A DNA stretch of 64,000 nucleotides from Trichomonas vaginalis G3 (Eukaryota > Parabasalia > Trichomonadida > Trichomonadidae): NCBI RefSeq assembly GCF_026262505.1, contig NC_067206.1, forward strand, positions 19,303,319 to 19,367,318, written 5' to 3'. The position numbers were made by a program, and so were the translations under genes. Under the pieces are notes generated by a model. That model ran no database searches and had not been told where the DNA came from. It saw nothing but the letters and a program-made list of their open reading frames with translations. How positions within the stretch are numbered: position 1 is the first letter of the stretch; every line of letters starts with the position of its first letter. Positions 39,518-48,359 of the stretch are shown here, in pieces.

Positions 39518-42500
39518 TTAAATAAATGGCATACAACATCCATTTTCACAACATACAGCCTTAGTGTGTGCTCCTGTTAATGCAGTCTTACCGATTGTTA
39601 AGCGAGTCATTGACCCGTTTTTAAGTTGTAAATTAATATTCTGACCATCAAATATCACTTTATCATTTATTATATCCAAATAATTTTTAGGTGTTAATTG
39701 CTTATTTTGTCTTAAACTAACGCCTTTCATTTTTTGTGCAATCTTTTTAAAATCACTTCCATCAATTGAACCGTTGAATGAAGTATAACACTTAGGGCAT
39801 AAAGCAACCATGTTATCACCTTGTTTCTCAATTGCTAAACCCAATAACTTCTTCTCATGTGCTTTTTCTTCAGCTTTATTCTTTAATTTAGGTTTAAATT
39901 TCTCATTAAAACAAAAGAAATCAAAAGGTGCGAATTTGTAAATGTTTTTATCATAAAATTTTTTATCGGTAACAATTGCTTGAAATGCTTGAGTGTTAGG
40001 AAGATTTGGGTCGCCAGCGATTGCCCAATAAGATGAATCAGTATCACCTTCAATGAAATGAAAACGATTAACATCCATGCATTTATACATAAAATCATAA
40101 ATGAAAACCAAATACCAGTATTTTGCGTTATCTAAAGTGAAGAATGCCTCTTGTAAACATGTATCACATCTATAAAATCTATCTTTAAGCATCACTTGAT
40201 ACGTATCTTCACCTATTTCTCTTATGTTTTTAAACTTATTTGACATACATGCAACGCGTGCCTTCTGTGCATTCATTATTTTAGTCTTTGCGTAATTTTG
40301 TGTATTCATTGCATCGTAACCATATGATCCATTAAGTGAAATCTTGCAAAATAAACTTTTTCCTTTATTTCCTTCTAATTCAGCCTTTTGTCTTTCGTTC
40401 ATAAATTCATTCGCAAATTCATTAAAACAAGTATTTTTCGTAAATGTTAAAATTGATTGAATGTCATCAATGATAAAATGAAATCTGTCTATTAGATACC
40501 AAAGATAATAAGAAGAAAATGGTTGATATTGGTTGTGTGTTGATGCTAACTGAGTTAATTTCCTCTGTTTCTGGTCAACTGGTAGATTGTTTGATTTCAT
40601 GTAATTATACATAAAACCACCAATTGTTTTTTCATCTGTGATAATATCAAAGTTTCTTATTATTGGTAAAAAGTTTATGTAATCATTAATGTATTTTTCA
40701 TCAATGTGACCCTTTACTTCAGCCACGAATAAAGTATTTTTCTTCTTAATTATTCCCAGTGCTTTTGCTTTCTTTGTTGCTGTATCACAAATGATAACAC
40801 CATTCAATCTTCCCGGCATATACATTTTATGGTCAGTATATTGAATGAAATCATGAGGATTAGATGAAAATGATGAAGGATATAATGAATTAAAGTCAAC
40901 ACCAACGAAATGAGTCATAATGTTGGAAGTGTCCTCATTTGATACAGTTTTAGTTTCTGGATTATATGAAAGTTTATTAATGTGCGTGATTCCTTTAAGA
41001 TTTACTCTATGTTGAACATTTGATAGACCACCAGTAATTCCATTACGGAGGATGTGATACGCTTCAACCGAATCTAAAGTCATTGGTAAATTATTTTTTA
41101 ATGTATAATTTCTTAAATTGATTCTTAAACGTTGAACATCTTCATCTTTATTTGATTTTACGACATTGCAATAACAACACATTAACTGACAATTTTCTTT
41201 GGTATGTGGTTTTTCATTATCGATTCTATCTAATGTTGGTTTATTAGCATATGTAAACGCTTTACCACACATTTTGCATTTAGATGAAAGGATTAAATCG
41301 TGATAGTATTGAAAATCATCCATTGAAACATTATTTTTAGTATCCCTTTCTGCTTTTTCATCTTGTTTCTTATATGATTCAATTTTATATTTCCAATACT
41401 TTTTCGTTAATTCAAAACTTGATTCCACATTTTCTTCTTCTGGATATGTTTCGTTAGGATTGAAGTTCTTATATGCTAACGCGTAACGAATCATTGATGC
41501 ATTCGATGATAAAGAAAGATTATGAAGCATGTCAATTTTATAAACAAATGTTTCTTCAATAATTTTATCAATTGGGTCAATCATAATTTCAACGTCTTTA
41601 TTGCAATAATGAATAAAATATTCTAATCTATTCTCAAAATTTTTAGCATCGTTGAGATATATTTGATAATCTGAATCGGATATTGTTTCTTGAGTTAATG
41701 CTGAATAAAATGAATCTTGAGTGAATGGTTCCACTTTATATAATTCATCTTCGTAATTCTCCCATGTGATGAATTGATAAGGGAAAAAGGATTTAACACG
41801 TGATTTATTGTTTCCGAAATCTTGAGTGAATTGGTCTAATGTTCCACCCGCTATATAATTTCTGATGTCAATAAATCTTAATTCATATGGACAGTTTGTT
41901 TTCTTTACAATGATTTGCTTAAATTGAGAAGAAGAACCCAGCATTGATTTTATTTTCCATTTTGCAGTGTTTAAATCACGAAGAATTAAATTTAAATCAA
42001 ACTTTCCCGAATTAAAACCTATGATATTCACTTTATTGAATTCCTCATCTAGAAGTTCTTTAAATGCTTCCTTCTGTTTTTCATTTAATGTTTGCGGCTT
42101 CATTAATTCTTCATATTGTTCAATATTTGATTCAACAACTAATGAACAGGTTGAAAATAAAAACTCAATCCAATCAGAGATGAACGAATCACTTGAAGTT
42201 AAGCAAAAATTCTTCGTAAATGTTTTATCGTTTAATTTAACCGTTGATGATACCATAAATGGTTTTAAGTAAGCGTTCAAAGTTGCACATTCAGAAAGTT
42301 GAAGTTCTTCTTTAGTCTCTAATGTTTCGAAGTCAAAAGTAATATAATATCTTGTCGGTTGATAATATTCCTGCAAATTGTGAGCTAATAGCCATTGATA
42401 TATCTTCTGTTTCGTGATATGTGGTGCATATGGTTGTTGTGTGTTTTGCAATTGAACGTCTTGAATTAATCTTCCATTATTTTCTTTACATTTCTCACAA

Positions 42501-42967
42501 TGTTTTAAAAATCTTCTTTGGTTTTTCCTTTCTGGGTCATCACGGATAGAATATACTTCTTCTTTGCAAAAGGGGCAAACTTTATATCCTGTGAGTGCTT
42601 CAACGTCTGTAATTCTGTCAGCGTGAAGTTTTCCACATGGACTCTGTGTTAATAAAATATTTACTGTTTCAAATTCTGGATCTATCATTATTGATTCCAC
42701 TAATGGAAAGTCTACCTTATTTATGTCTACGTCTTCTGGTTGATGGTCACAATAATAAAAATCAATATTAACGTTTAACATTCTCGCTAATCTCTCACTT
42801 TCTGATGAAATGTCAAACCCTTCATATGAATCTATTGCTTCATTTAAATAACTTCTACGAGTTTTAGGATTAACACCATCAGGAATGTTATAGAAGCGTT
42901 TAAATAACCTTCTACCTTCTGCTCTAATTTGATTATCATTCATTTTAGCTGTTCCGTTTTTGTTCAT
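39518..42967 (-). CDS. protein-primed family B DNA polymerase with internal HNH domain
   Basis: An 1149-residue protein. A zinc-binding N-terminal region (C131, C134, C157, C160) is followed by exonuclease motifs: DFE at 212-214, Exo II GFNSGKFD at about 319, Exo III HYCNKDVEI at about 452. At 562-605 an HNH/treble-clef insertion carries CKMCGK, PTLDRIDN, HTKENC and CCYCNVVKSNK. Polymerase motifs A (DFNSLYPS, about 689), B (KISLNGSYG, about 876) and C (DTDS, about 974) are intact, as is the later KMKGVSLRQNK. Protein-primed replication of the linear element from its inverted repeats is the established role of this family. The stop is preceded by a Cys-rich tail (CCENGCC). Confidence 0.92.
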   Translation of the reverse strand: MNKNGTAKMNDNQIRAEGRRLFKRFYNIPDGVNPKTRRSYLNEAIDSYEGFDISSESERLARMLNVNIDFYYCDHQPEDVDINKVDFPLVESIMIDPEFETVNILLTQSPCGKLHADRITDVEALTGYKVCPFCKEEVYSIRDDPERKNQRRFLKHCEKCKENNGRLIQDVQLQNTQQPYAPHITKQKIYQWLLAHNLQEYYQPTRYYITFDFETLETKEELQLSECATLNAYLKPFMVSSTVKLNDKTFTKNFCLTSSDSFISDWIEFLFSTCSLVVESNIEQYEELMKPQTLNEKQKEAFKELLDEEFNKVNIIGFNSGKFDLNLILRDLNTAKWKIKSMLGSSSQFKQIIVKKTNCPYELRFIDIRNYIAGGTLDQFTQDFGNNKSRVKSFFPYQFITWENYEDELYKVEPFTQDSFYSALTQETISDSDYQIYLNDAKNFENRLEYFIHYCNKDVEIMIDPIDKIIEETFVYKIDMLHNLSLSSNASMIRYALAYKNFNPNETYPEEENVESSFELTKKYWKYKIESYKKQDEKAERDTKNNVSMDDFQYYHDLILSSKCKMCGKAFTYANKPTLDRIDNEKPHTKENCQLMCCYCNVVKSNKDEDVQRLRINLRNYTLKNNLPMTLDSVEAYHILRNGITGGLSNVQHRVNLKGITHINKLSYNPETKTVSNEDTSNIMTHFVGVDFNSLYPSSFSSNPHDFIQYTDHKMYMPGRLNGVIICDTATKKAKALGIIKKKNTLFVAEVKGHIDEKYINDYINFLPIIRNFDIITDEKTIGGFMYNYMKSNNLPVDQKQRKLTQLASTHNQYQPFSSYYLWYLIDRFHFIIDDIQSILTFTKNTCFNEFANEFMNERQKAELEGNKGKSLFCKISLNGSYGYDAMNTQNYAKTKIMNAQKARVACMSNKFKNIREIGEDTYQVMLKDRFYRCDTCLQEAFFTLDNAKYWYLVFIYDFMYKCMDVNRFHFIEGDTDSSYWAIAGDPNLPNTQAFQAIVTDKKFYDKNIYKFAPFDFFCFNEKFKPKLKNKAEEKAHEKKLLGLAIEKQGDNMVALCPKCYTSFNGSIDGSDFKKIAQKMKGVSLRQNKQLTPKNYLDIINDKVIFDGQNINLQLKNGSMTRLTIGKTALTGAHTKAVCCENGCCMPFI

Positions 42968-43031
42968 TTATGTAAGAATAAAAAATTAAAAAATAAATAA
43001 AAATAAAGTTTATTTTTTTTAAAGTCCAGGG

Positions 43032-44141
43032 CTAAAGTCCATAAAATGAATTAAGAACACATAAATTTTTATCATCTGCGACGTGACGAATACATTTTAA
43101 TTTACTCAAGAATGCGTACCCTGATACATTAAATCTAATTCCTGTCTTATTTAATTTCACAACTTTGAAAAGGAATGTATGAATAGCTATAAAATGATGA
43201 GATGATGTTTTATGGGTTGCTTCCATTTTTTCTGAAATAAATGAATAAATATAATGTTTATAAGTTTTCATATCTTTTATATTCTTAATAACGAATGGTA
43301 TAGACCTTTCAACTTCGTCTTCCTTCGGTGCTGTTCTTTCATATGAAACATTATTAGTATCTTCAATAATGAAACCACAATCGCATAAAATTTTATATGT
43401 ACCAATTGTTTCTTTTGATATTTTATCTAACAAATCAAAAACTTTATCAACACCTGTACATTTATTTAAATAATAATTTGTGTAAATATCATGGTCTTCT
43501 TTCTTAATCGTATTTGTTGCATATGTTACATTTTTCAGTGCTTTTTTGAATTTTTCAGAATCAAGAGGAGGTGAAAGTAATATACATGGATAATCTCCAT
43601 CGTCAATAAATTGTAACTTATGTTTATGAATAAATTTTGTGCCTTCTTCTGAAAGTGTTTCATCTATTTCACCATCTAATAAATTTTTAGTAGATTCCAA
43701 AAAGTAATTTTTATATCTTTCTTCATGAGATTTTTGAACTTCTGATTCTGAAGCTGGATATTCATTAAACCCTCTACTTCATTCTCATTATATTTTTCAA
43801 CTTCTCTTAATTCCTTAATTTTTCATCTATTTCATCTCTTATTTTTTCCAGTCTTTCAATTTCATCATATTCATCATCTTTAATCCGTTCTTCATAATAT
43901 TCAGGGAAAACATCAGGTTCTTTAGGTTTTTCTTCTTCAGATGTGGGATATAAGAATTTATAACATCATCTTTATTCATTTTTCCATCATAATCTAAATC
44001 ATTTAATAACTCCGCGAATTTTTGACAATTTCTTAAATAATATTTATTAACTTCATAACTCGCCTCCTCTAATATATCCTTTATTTCCTCGTTTGTGAAT
44101 CCCAATTTTTTAACGTCGTTAGTCTTGACACTCATTTTCAT
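43032..44141 (-). CDS. conserved protein directly upstream of PolB, terminal protein candidate; three -1 breaks
   Basis: Two annotated frames (100 and 222 residues) and the gap between them form one gene of about 370 residues if one base is added near 43,952 (C-run), 43,825 (A-run) and 43,768. Residues about 12-65 (FTNEEIKDILEEASYEVNKY, FAELLNDLDYDGKMNKDDV) match the start of the element 2 protein at 54,670-55,473 (EHSEIKQLLTEANIDVAKHY, LADILNDYNGAISYDRI). In both elements the gene lies directly 5' of PolB in the same orientation, as terminal protein genes do in phi29-like phages and adenoviruses. Function is inferred from position and conservation only. Confidence 0.6.
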
Positions 44142-44201
44142 ACGAATTAAAAAAATAAATTATTCAAAAAATGTAAGACATGAATTTTTAAAGTTTATTT
44201 T

Positions 44202-44792
44202 TCATTCATGAAAATAATTATTTCTAATTTCTTTTACTCTCTCGTACATACTAGATTTGAAGAATTCGGAACTTTTACCATAATCTCCTAAATGTTTTCT
44301 TATCCCTAACGTGTGCCAGTTATTATATGAAACTGAATAAACTTTATCTTTATCTTTACACCTTTCATCACTTCCAATATATTTATATTTCAATTTTGAT
44401 TTAGCATTTTCATATTCATTAACGTTTAATAATTCACAGTCTTCCTTTTTAAATAAATGTTTTATGTATTCAGGATTTAATACTCTACGTTTATATGCTC
44501 CTAACTTAGTTCTAAAGGTTTTTCTACAAAATTTAGGAATTCCATCCTCTTGAATGTCATCAATGATTTCCATTTCATTATTTTCAATTTCTTCTTCCCG
44601 TTTATGAGGTCTTTGATTATGACTCCATTGATTCCATGAAATTAAATATTCTTTATCATTATATTTATACCTCATTAGCTTATTTTGGCTTTCATATTCA
44701 TTTAATAATTCACAATCTTCATTTTTAAATTGAAGTTTAACCCATTCAGGATTTAAACAATGTTTAATTAATCGCGGAATATCTGACATCAT
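44202..44792 (-). CDS. TIR-encoded two-module protein, intact right copy
   Basis: A 196-residue protein with two modules: NPEWVKLQFKNEDCELLNEY and NPEYIKHLFKKEDCELLNVN, linked by an acidic hinge and a conserved EDGIPKFCRKTFRTKLGAYK. The second module and tail closely match the one-module protein at 44,879-45,256, so the pair arose by duplication. Differences from the left copy: the T-run that keeps the frame open, a Gln for Lys in the hinge, and a few bases near the second module. A role at the element ends (DNA binding or replication) is inference. Confidence 0.75.
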   Translation of the reverse strand: MMSDIPRLIKHCLNPEWVKLQFKNEDCELLNEYESQNKLMRYKYNDKEYLISWNQWSHNQRPHKREEEIENNEMEIIDDIQEDGIPKFCRKTFRTKLGAYKRRVLNPEYIKHLFKKEDCELLNVNEYENAKSKLKYKYIGSDERCKDKDKVYSVSYNNWHTLGIRKHLGDYGKSSEFFKSSMYERVKEIRNNYFHE

Positions 44793-44878
44793 CTATATAT
44801 AGCTTCTTTTATAAAAGATAAAAAAATAAATTATTTTAAAATTAATGTTAATTTTTTTAATGTGTTTATTTTTTTCAT

Positions 44879-45256
44879 TCATGAATGATAATTATATCTA
44901 ATTTCTTTTACTCTCTCGTATATACTAGATTTAAAGAATTCAGATTTTTCCCCATAATCTCCTAAATGTTTTCTAATCTTATCGGTTTTCCATTCATTAT
45001 ATGAAACTGTATAAACTTTATCTTTATCTTTACACCTTTCATCACTTCCAATATATTTATATCTCAGTTTTGATTTAGTATTTTCATAATCATTAACGTT
45101 TAATAATTCACAATCTTCCTTTTTAAATAAATGTTTCACATATTCAGGATTTATCATTCTGTAATATTGTTTTCCTTTAAATCTTTGAATGTAAACAGGA
45201 ACACCATCCTCTAAAATTCTATTATCCACTTTATCTGGTTTTACTTGTTGGGTCAT
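44879..45256 (-). CDS. TIR-encoded one-module protein, right copy
   Basis: 125 residues, identical to the left copy at 23,570-23,947. The preserved identity of both copies suggests recent insertion or ongoing gene conversion between the ends. It is the outermost gene, with about 135 bp of non-coding sequence to the terminus. Confidence 0.75.
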   Translation of the reverse strand: MTQQVKPDKVDNRILEDGVPVYIQRFKGKQYYRMINPEYVKHLFKKEDCELLNVNDYENTKSKLRYKYIGSDERCKDKDKVYTVSYNEWKTDKIRKHLGDYGEKSEFFKSSIYERVKEIRYNYHS

Positions 45257-45393
45257 TTATGTAAGAATAAAAAAATAAATTATTTTAAAATTAATGTTAA
45301 AAATTAATGTGTTTATAAATAAATATATTTTAATGCATCGTCTATATATAGATGTAACAAAAAAAGTCACTAAACCCATCCATATATACTACT

Positions 45394-45399
45394 TTTACC
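45394..45399. repeat. target site duplication TTTACC (right)
   Basis: Same hexamer as 23,427-23,432, immediately outside the right inverted repeat. Confidence 0.9.
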
Positions 45400-45741
45400 A
45401 AAATATATTTAACTCAAGCTTAAAGTTGCATAAACAACTAACCATTAGAATACATATGTGAAACCCTCATAAAAACAAAATCAAATTTGGAAAATAATAT
45501 CTCCTAAATGCTCATGCAATGCTGAAGACCTTTATCATTTAATTACCAAGTTTACATATGCATCTATTACTAAAATCTGAAAATTATTGTTTAGCATTAA
45601 ATACTGAAAATCATAGGAGAAAAATAACGACGTTTTTCGGTGTAAAAAGAAAAATTTTGCATCTACATCAATTGTTAAATACATGTGGCGTTCCATAAAA
45701 ATAATTTTGAAAAATTCATCCAACAAAATACAATTTTTAAA

Positions 45742-46268
45742 TTAAGGGTGGCTTCCGACCAAATTGTCACTTTTTAGCCCAAGTGAGAAAATTTCGTAAT
45801 TTATAACCAAGTTTTTTAAAATCTATATTTAATAAAGATTCTATTTTTCTTATTAAATTTCAAAAATGAGGGGGTTCGGAATCGTCCACAAATTGCCGAA
45901 AGGGTTTTTGCCAGTTTTGAATCCGCTTATTTTTATCGACCAAAATTATAATAAATATAATTTTCGATAAGTATTCTACCCAAATGATTCTTCAAAAAAT
46001 TATTTTTCGGATTTTATTCCGTAAAAAAACGTTACAGAATACGCCTATAAAATTTCGAATTTTCCCTAAAAAATTCAGTGCAGGTCGATTTAAGAGATTT
46101 TTCAAAAATAATCATATCAGTAGATAGGGTATAATATAGAGAAGCTTTATGAATAACTTAAAATCCGGGAAACTCAATATTCAACGAGAAAAACGCTTAA
46201 CGAATCTCACTTTTGGTGTAAACATCACAAAAAATTGAGAGGGCTTTCTGGTCGGAAGCCTCCCTTAA
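45742..46268. mobile_element. 527-bp MITE with 20-bp inverted ends and TTAA
   Basis: Left end TTAAGGGTGGCTTCCGACCA; right end reverse complement TTAAGGGAGGCTTCCGACCA. Further inside, AAGTGAGA and TCTCACTT are also inverted. There is no coding ORF. The leading TTAAGGGTG matches the smaller MITE at 17,279, so both may belong to families mobilised by the same TTAA-targeting transposase. It lies in the host spacer between the two Polintons. Confidence 0.75.
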
Positions 46269-46738
46269 TTTTTTTATTTTTTAAGATTTTCTACGGAGAT
46301 TGAAACTGAACAATAAAACAATTTTTCATATGTACATAGAGTTAGGGCTGTACAAAATCGAGAAAAACATTGCCGTGCGGTAATATAGGGTCAAAAAAAT
46401 CGCGCCTCGGCGGCTCCGCCGCCTCGGCACTATTAAGTGCGCATTATATTTAATATGTCCTTTTTTTCTTTCTTCTTCTTCTTTTCCTTTCCTTCTTCCT
46501 CTCCTTCCTCTTCTTTCCTTCTCCCTCTCTTTTTACAACAACATCGAAGATCTTCGAATTTGATTGTTGGAAAAGCATCTATTTCAAATAAAGGATGCCT
46601 TTCTCACAGTCAACATACGAGGGTCCTGGCTGAAACGTTCTCAAAAAGCATGAGATGGTAATTCTCTGATCACTCATAGCTGGGCAGGTAGTCATTGCTG
46701 ACAATACCTGTCTTTATGCATGCACGCTTTCATGTAGT
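46269..46738. other. host spacer or element 2 boundary, nothing coding
   Basis: Contains a GC-rich hairpin (GGCGGCTCCGCCGCC, about 46,406) and a 90-bp pyrimidine-rich tract (46,455-46,535). No gene is seen. The exact left end of element 2 cannot be fixed because its right end is outside the window. Confidence 0.5.
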
Positions 46739-46824
46739 TAGTATGGGTAAGTTGGGTACTGTGGCACTGCGTTCCACCTTACCCAACTTAACCTTAAATA
46801 TTTACAAAACCATCTGACACATAA

Positions 46825-46908
46825 ACGACTTCACTAACGACTTCACTAACGACTTCACTAATGACTTCACTAATGACTTCACTAACGAATTCACTACCGT
46901 CCTCACTA
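46825..46908 (+). repeat. seven 12-bp tandem repeats
   Basis: Unit ACGACTTCACTA, seven copies with minor changes, ending 56 bp before the first gene of element 2. It could be part of the inverted repeat or a promoter-proximal array. Confidence 0.9.
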
Positions 46909-46964
46909 AATAAAAATAACCTTATTTTTATTTTTTTTTTAATTTTTTATTTCATTACAAAGAC

Positions 46965-47399
46965 ATGTCTGACTACATTTACTATGACTCTTTCCCAGAA
47001 CGTTTCCGTGAACTATTCAAAACTCAAGTAAAACTGAGAAACATGCATTTTAACAAAGACAGACCCATTGACGATGAAAGAAACCCTGAATATATTACAA
47101 TCCCTTATGACGCAAAGTTCATTGCATACATTCCTTATGGTCGCAGAGGAACAAAAACTATTTCAACAAAGAACAAAAATTATTTCTGGAGCGATGAAGA
47201 AAATTGCCTTATCTACATAAATGCATACTTAAATAAAGCTACATATTGTACAAAAGAAGGTTGGACTGGATTTGAGCTCTACATATACGACGACGATGGA
47301 AACAGACGTTGTGTATACCCATACGATAATATGTACCATTGTTTTCATCAAGTATTAAACGAATACATAGTCAGTAAGGGTCTCATTCCTGCTGAGTAG
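46965..47399 (+). CDS. hypothetical 144-residue protein, first gene of element 2
   Basis: Tyr/Asp-rich alpha+beta protein (ITIPYDAKFIAYIPYGRRGT, YCTKEGWTGFELYIYDDDGN). No family is recognised. Preceded by a long T-rich promoter-like tract. Its outermost position is like that of the inverted-repeat genes of element 1, but there is no sequence similarity. Confidence 0.65.
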   Translation: MSDYIYYDSFPERFRELFKTQVKLRNMHFNKDRPIDDERNPEYITIPYDAKFIAYIPYGRRGTKTISTKNKNYFWSDEENCLIYINAYLNKATYCTKEGWTGFELYIYDDDGNRRCVYPYDNMYHCFHQVLNEYIVSKGLIPAE

Positions 47400-47489
47400 A
47401 AATGTTATATTTTTGTTCCCACATTTATTTAAAAATAAATGATCTCACCACTCCCACACGTATGAAAACATAGCGCAAAAATAATGTTT

Positions 47490-47536
47490 ATGTTAGAATG
47501 TTAGATCTAACACGTTTTCTAACCTCATTTCTAACC
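47490..47536 (+). repeat. palindromic GTTAGATCTAAC repeat
   Basis: One of at least six copies of a block with core TGTTAGATCTAACACG and flanks TTATGTTAGAA and TTTTCTAACCTC. Others lie at about 58,110-58,155, 58,208-58,262, 59,287-59,347, 59,568-59,625 and 60,440-60,500. Confidence 0.85.
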
Positions 47537-47553
47537 CTGTTGAATTCATTGTT

Positions 47554-47799
47554 TTATAACTCTCTTCCTTTCTCCAACTCTTCTAACTTCTTCTTAAGTT
47601 CAGCAATGTTGTCCTCATGAAGTTTAATCTTTCTCAAAATTCCTTCTTTATCTAATGGTTGCTTTATCTTTCTAAACTGAACTCTACCATCCTTCATAGT
47701 ATGAACGTAAAAACCTTCTGGAATAATTCCTGATTTAATGTATTCTACCAAAAACTTTTGTTTCATTGCTTCAGTGACTTTAGTCGTCATTTCAATCAA
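47554..47799 (-). CDS. small protein with short KDG motif and C-terminal coiled coil
   Basis: 81 residues (start possibly at the MTTKV Met, 47,790). IPEGFYVHTMKDGRVQFRKI resembles the HPFYYVSQSKDGKIYVRKRK of the 144-residue protein at 49,926-50,360, so both carry the same short beta-hairpin-like motif. A helix (DNIAELKKKLEELEKG) follows. Position in the capsid cluster suggests a virion-related role, unproven. Confidence 0.6.
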   Translation of the reverse strand: MIEMTTKVTEAMKQKFLVEYIKSGIIPEGFYVHTMKDGRVQFRKIKQPLDKEGILRKIKLHEDNIAELKKKLEELEKGREL

Positions 47800-47838
47800 A
47801 TAAAAATTTTAATATTAAATAAAAATAACGTTATTTTT

Positions 47839-48297
47839 TCAGTAAGGAAACGCAGGAGTTTTACGATTTATTTGAGGAGTAGGTTCTGGTTTAAATGTTG
47901 GAGTCGGTTTAGGAGTTGACTTTTGAACAGGAGTTTGTACTTCCATAGGTTCAGGAGTCATTGAAGGTGTTGTTTGTGAAGGCGTTGGTTTTGGCGATGG
48001 TGTCGGAGTTTGTTTAACTTCAGCTACTTCAGTATTATTTACAACATTTGCCTTATTTCTTTTCAACATCATAACTGCTACTGCTGTAGCTAGCAAACCT
48101 AGTGGGAGACCATATCTTATATAAGGACTTGACCAAATGCTATTTTTGACAGGAGCTGGTGGAACACCTAACCTTGGTGAGACTGCTCTTTGCCATTGTG
48201 CAGCTCGTAAGAAATATTCAATAGGTGCTCCATAATCGTTTGGTAAAGTTTGTTTCATAGATGGTGAAGGTTCGCGAGAGCTTGATGAAGAACTCAT
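47839..48297 (-). CDS. single-pass membrane protein with Pro/Thr-rich tail
   Basis: 152 residues. Ser-rich N-terminus, one transmembrane segment (YGLPLGLLATAVAVMML, about 62-78) followed by KRNK, then a proline/threonine-rich extended tail (TPTPSPKPTPSQTTPSMTPE). It lies just downstream of the capsid gene on the same strand. A membrane-associated virion or release protein is a reasonable guess; no family is recognised. Confidence 0.65.
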   Translation of the reverse strand: MSSSSSSREPSPSMKQTLPNDYGAPIEYFLRAAQWQRAVSPRLGVPPAPVKNSIWSSPYIRYGLPLGLLATAVAVMMLKRNKANVVNNTEVAEVKQTPTPSPKPTPSQTTPSMTPEPMEVQTPVQKSTPKPTPTFKPEPTPQINRKTPAFPY

Positions 48298-48359
48298 TTA
48301 TAAGCTTTAAAAATAAACGTTCATCCTTTATTCCTCACTGTCGTCGTGCTAAGTTATAG

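Larger units (their letters stand above)
23433..45393. mobile_element. complete Maverick/Polinton transposon (element 1), 21,961 bp
   Basis: The ends are AGTAGTATATATGGATGGGT and its reverse complement, matching the usual 5'-AG...CT-3' Polinton termini, within 1.26-kb inverted repeats and flanked by a perfect 6-bp duplication (TTTACC). It carries the full hallmark set: rve integrase, protein-primed DNA polymerase B, A32-like packaging ATPase, double-jelly-roll-type capsid candidate, minor capsid candidates and a primase-helicase. No Ulp1/adenain-type protease is recognised. The left half is mostly transcribed rightward and the right half leftward. The inverted repeats differ at only a few positions, which suggests a young insertion or gene conversion between the ends. 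Confidence 0.95.
44129..45393 (-). repeat. right terminal inverted repeat of element 1
   Basis: The inner edge is CACTCATTTTCATAC (44,129), shared with the left repeat; the outer end is ...CCATCCATATATACTACT. It overlaps the first codons of the terminal protein candidate, so that gene starts inside the repeat, as does the 161-residue gene at the left end. Confidence 0.95.

Noticed and set aside
23433-45393. Adenain/Ulp1-type maturation protease in element 1
   Set aside because: Checked all unassigned proteins for the His-Asp/Glu-Gln-Cys layout and found no credible candidate.
45535-45726. Minus-strand ORF in the spacer
   Set aside because: No domain, AT-driven composition, no promoter-like context.
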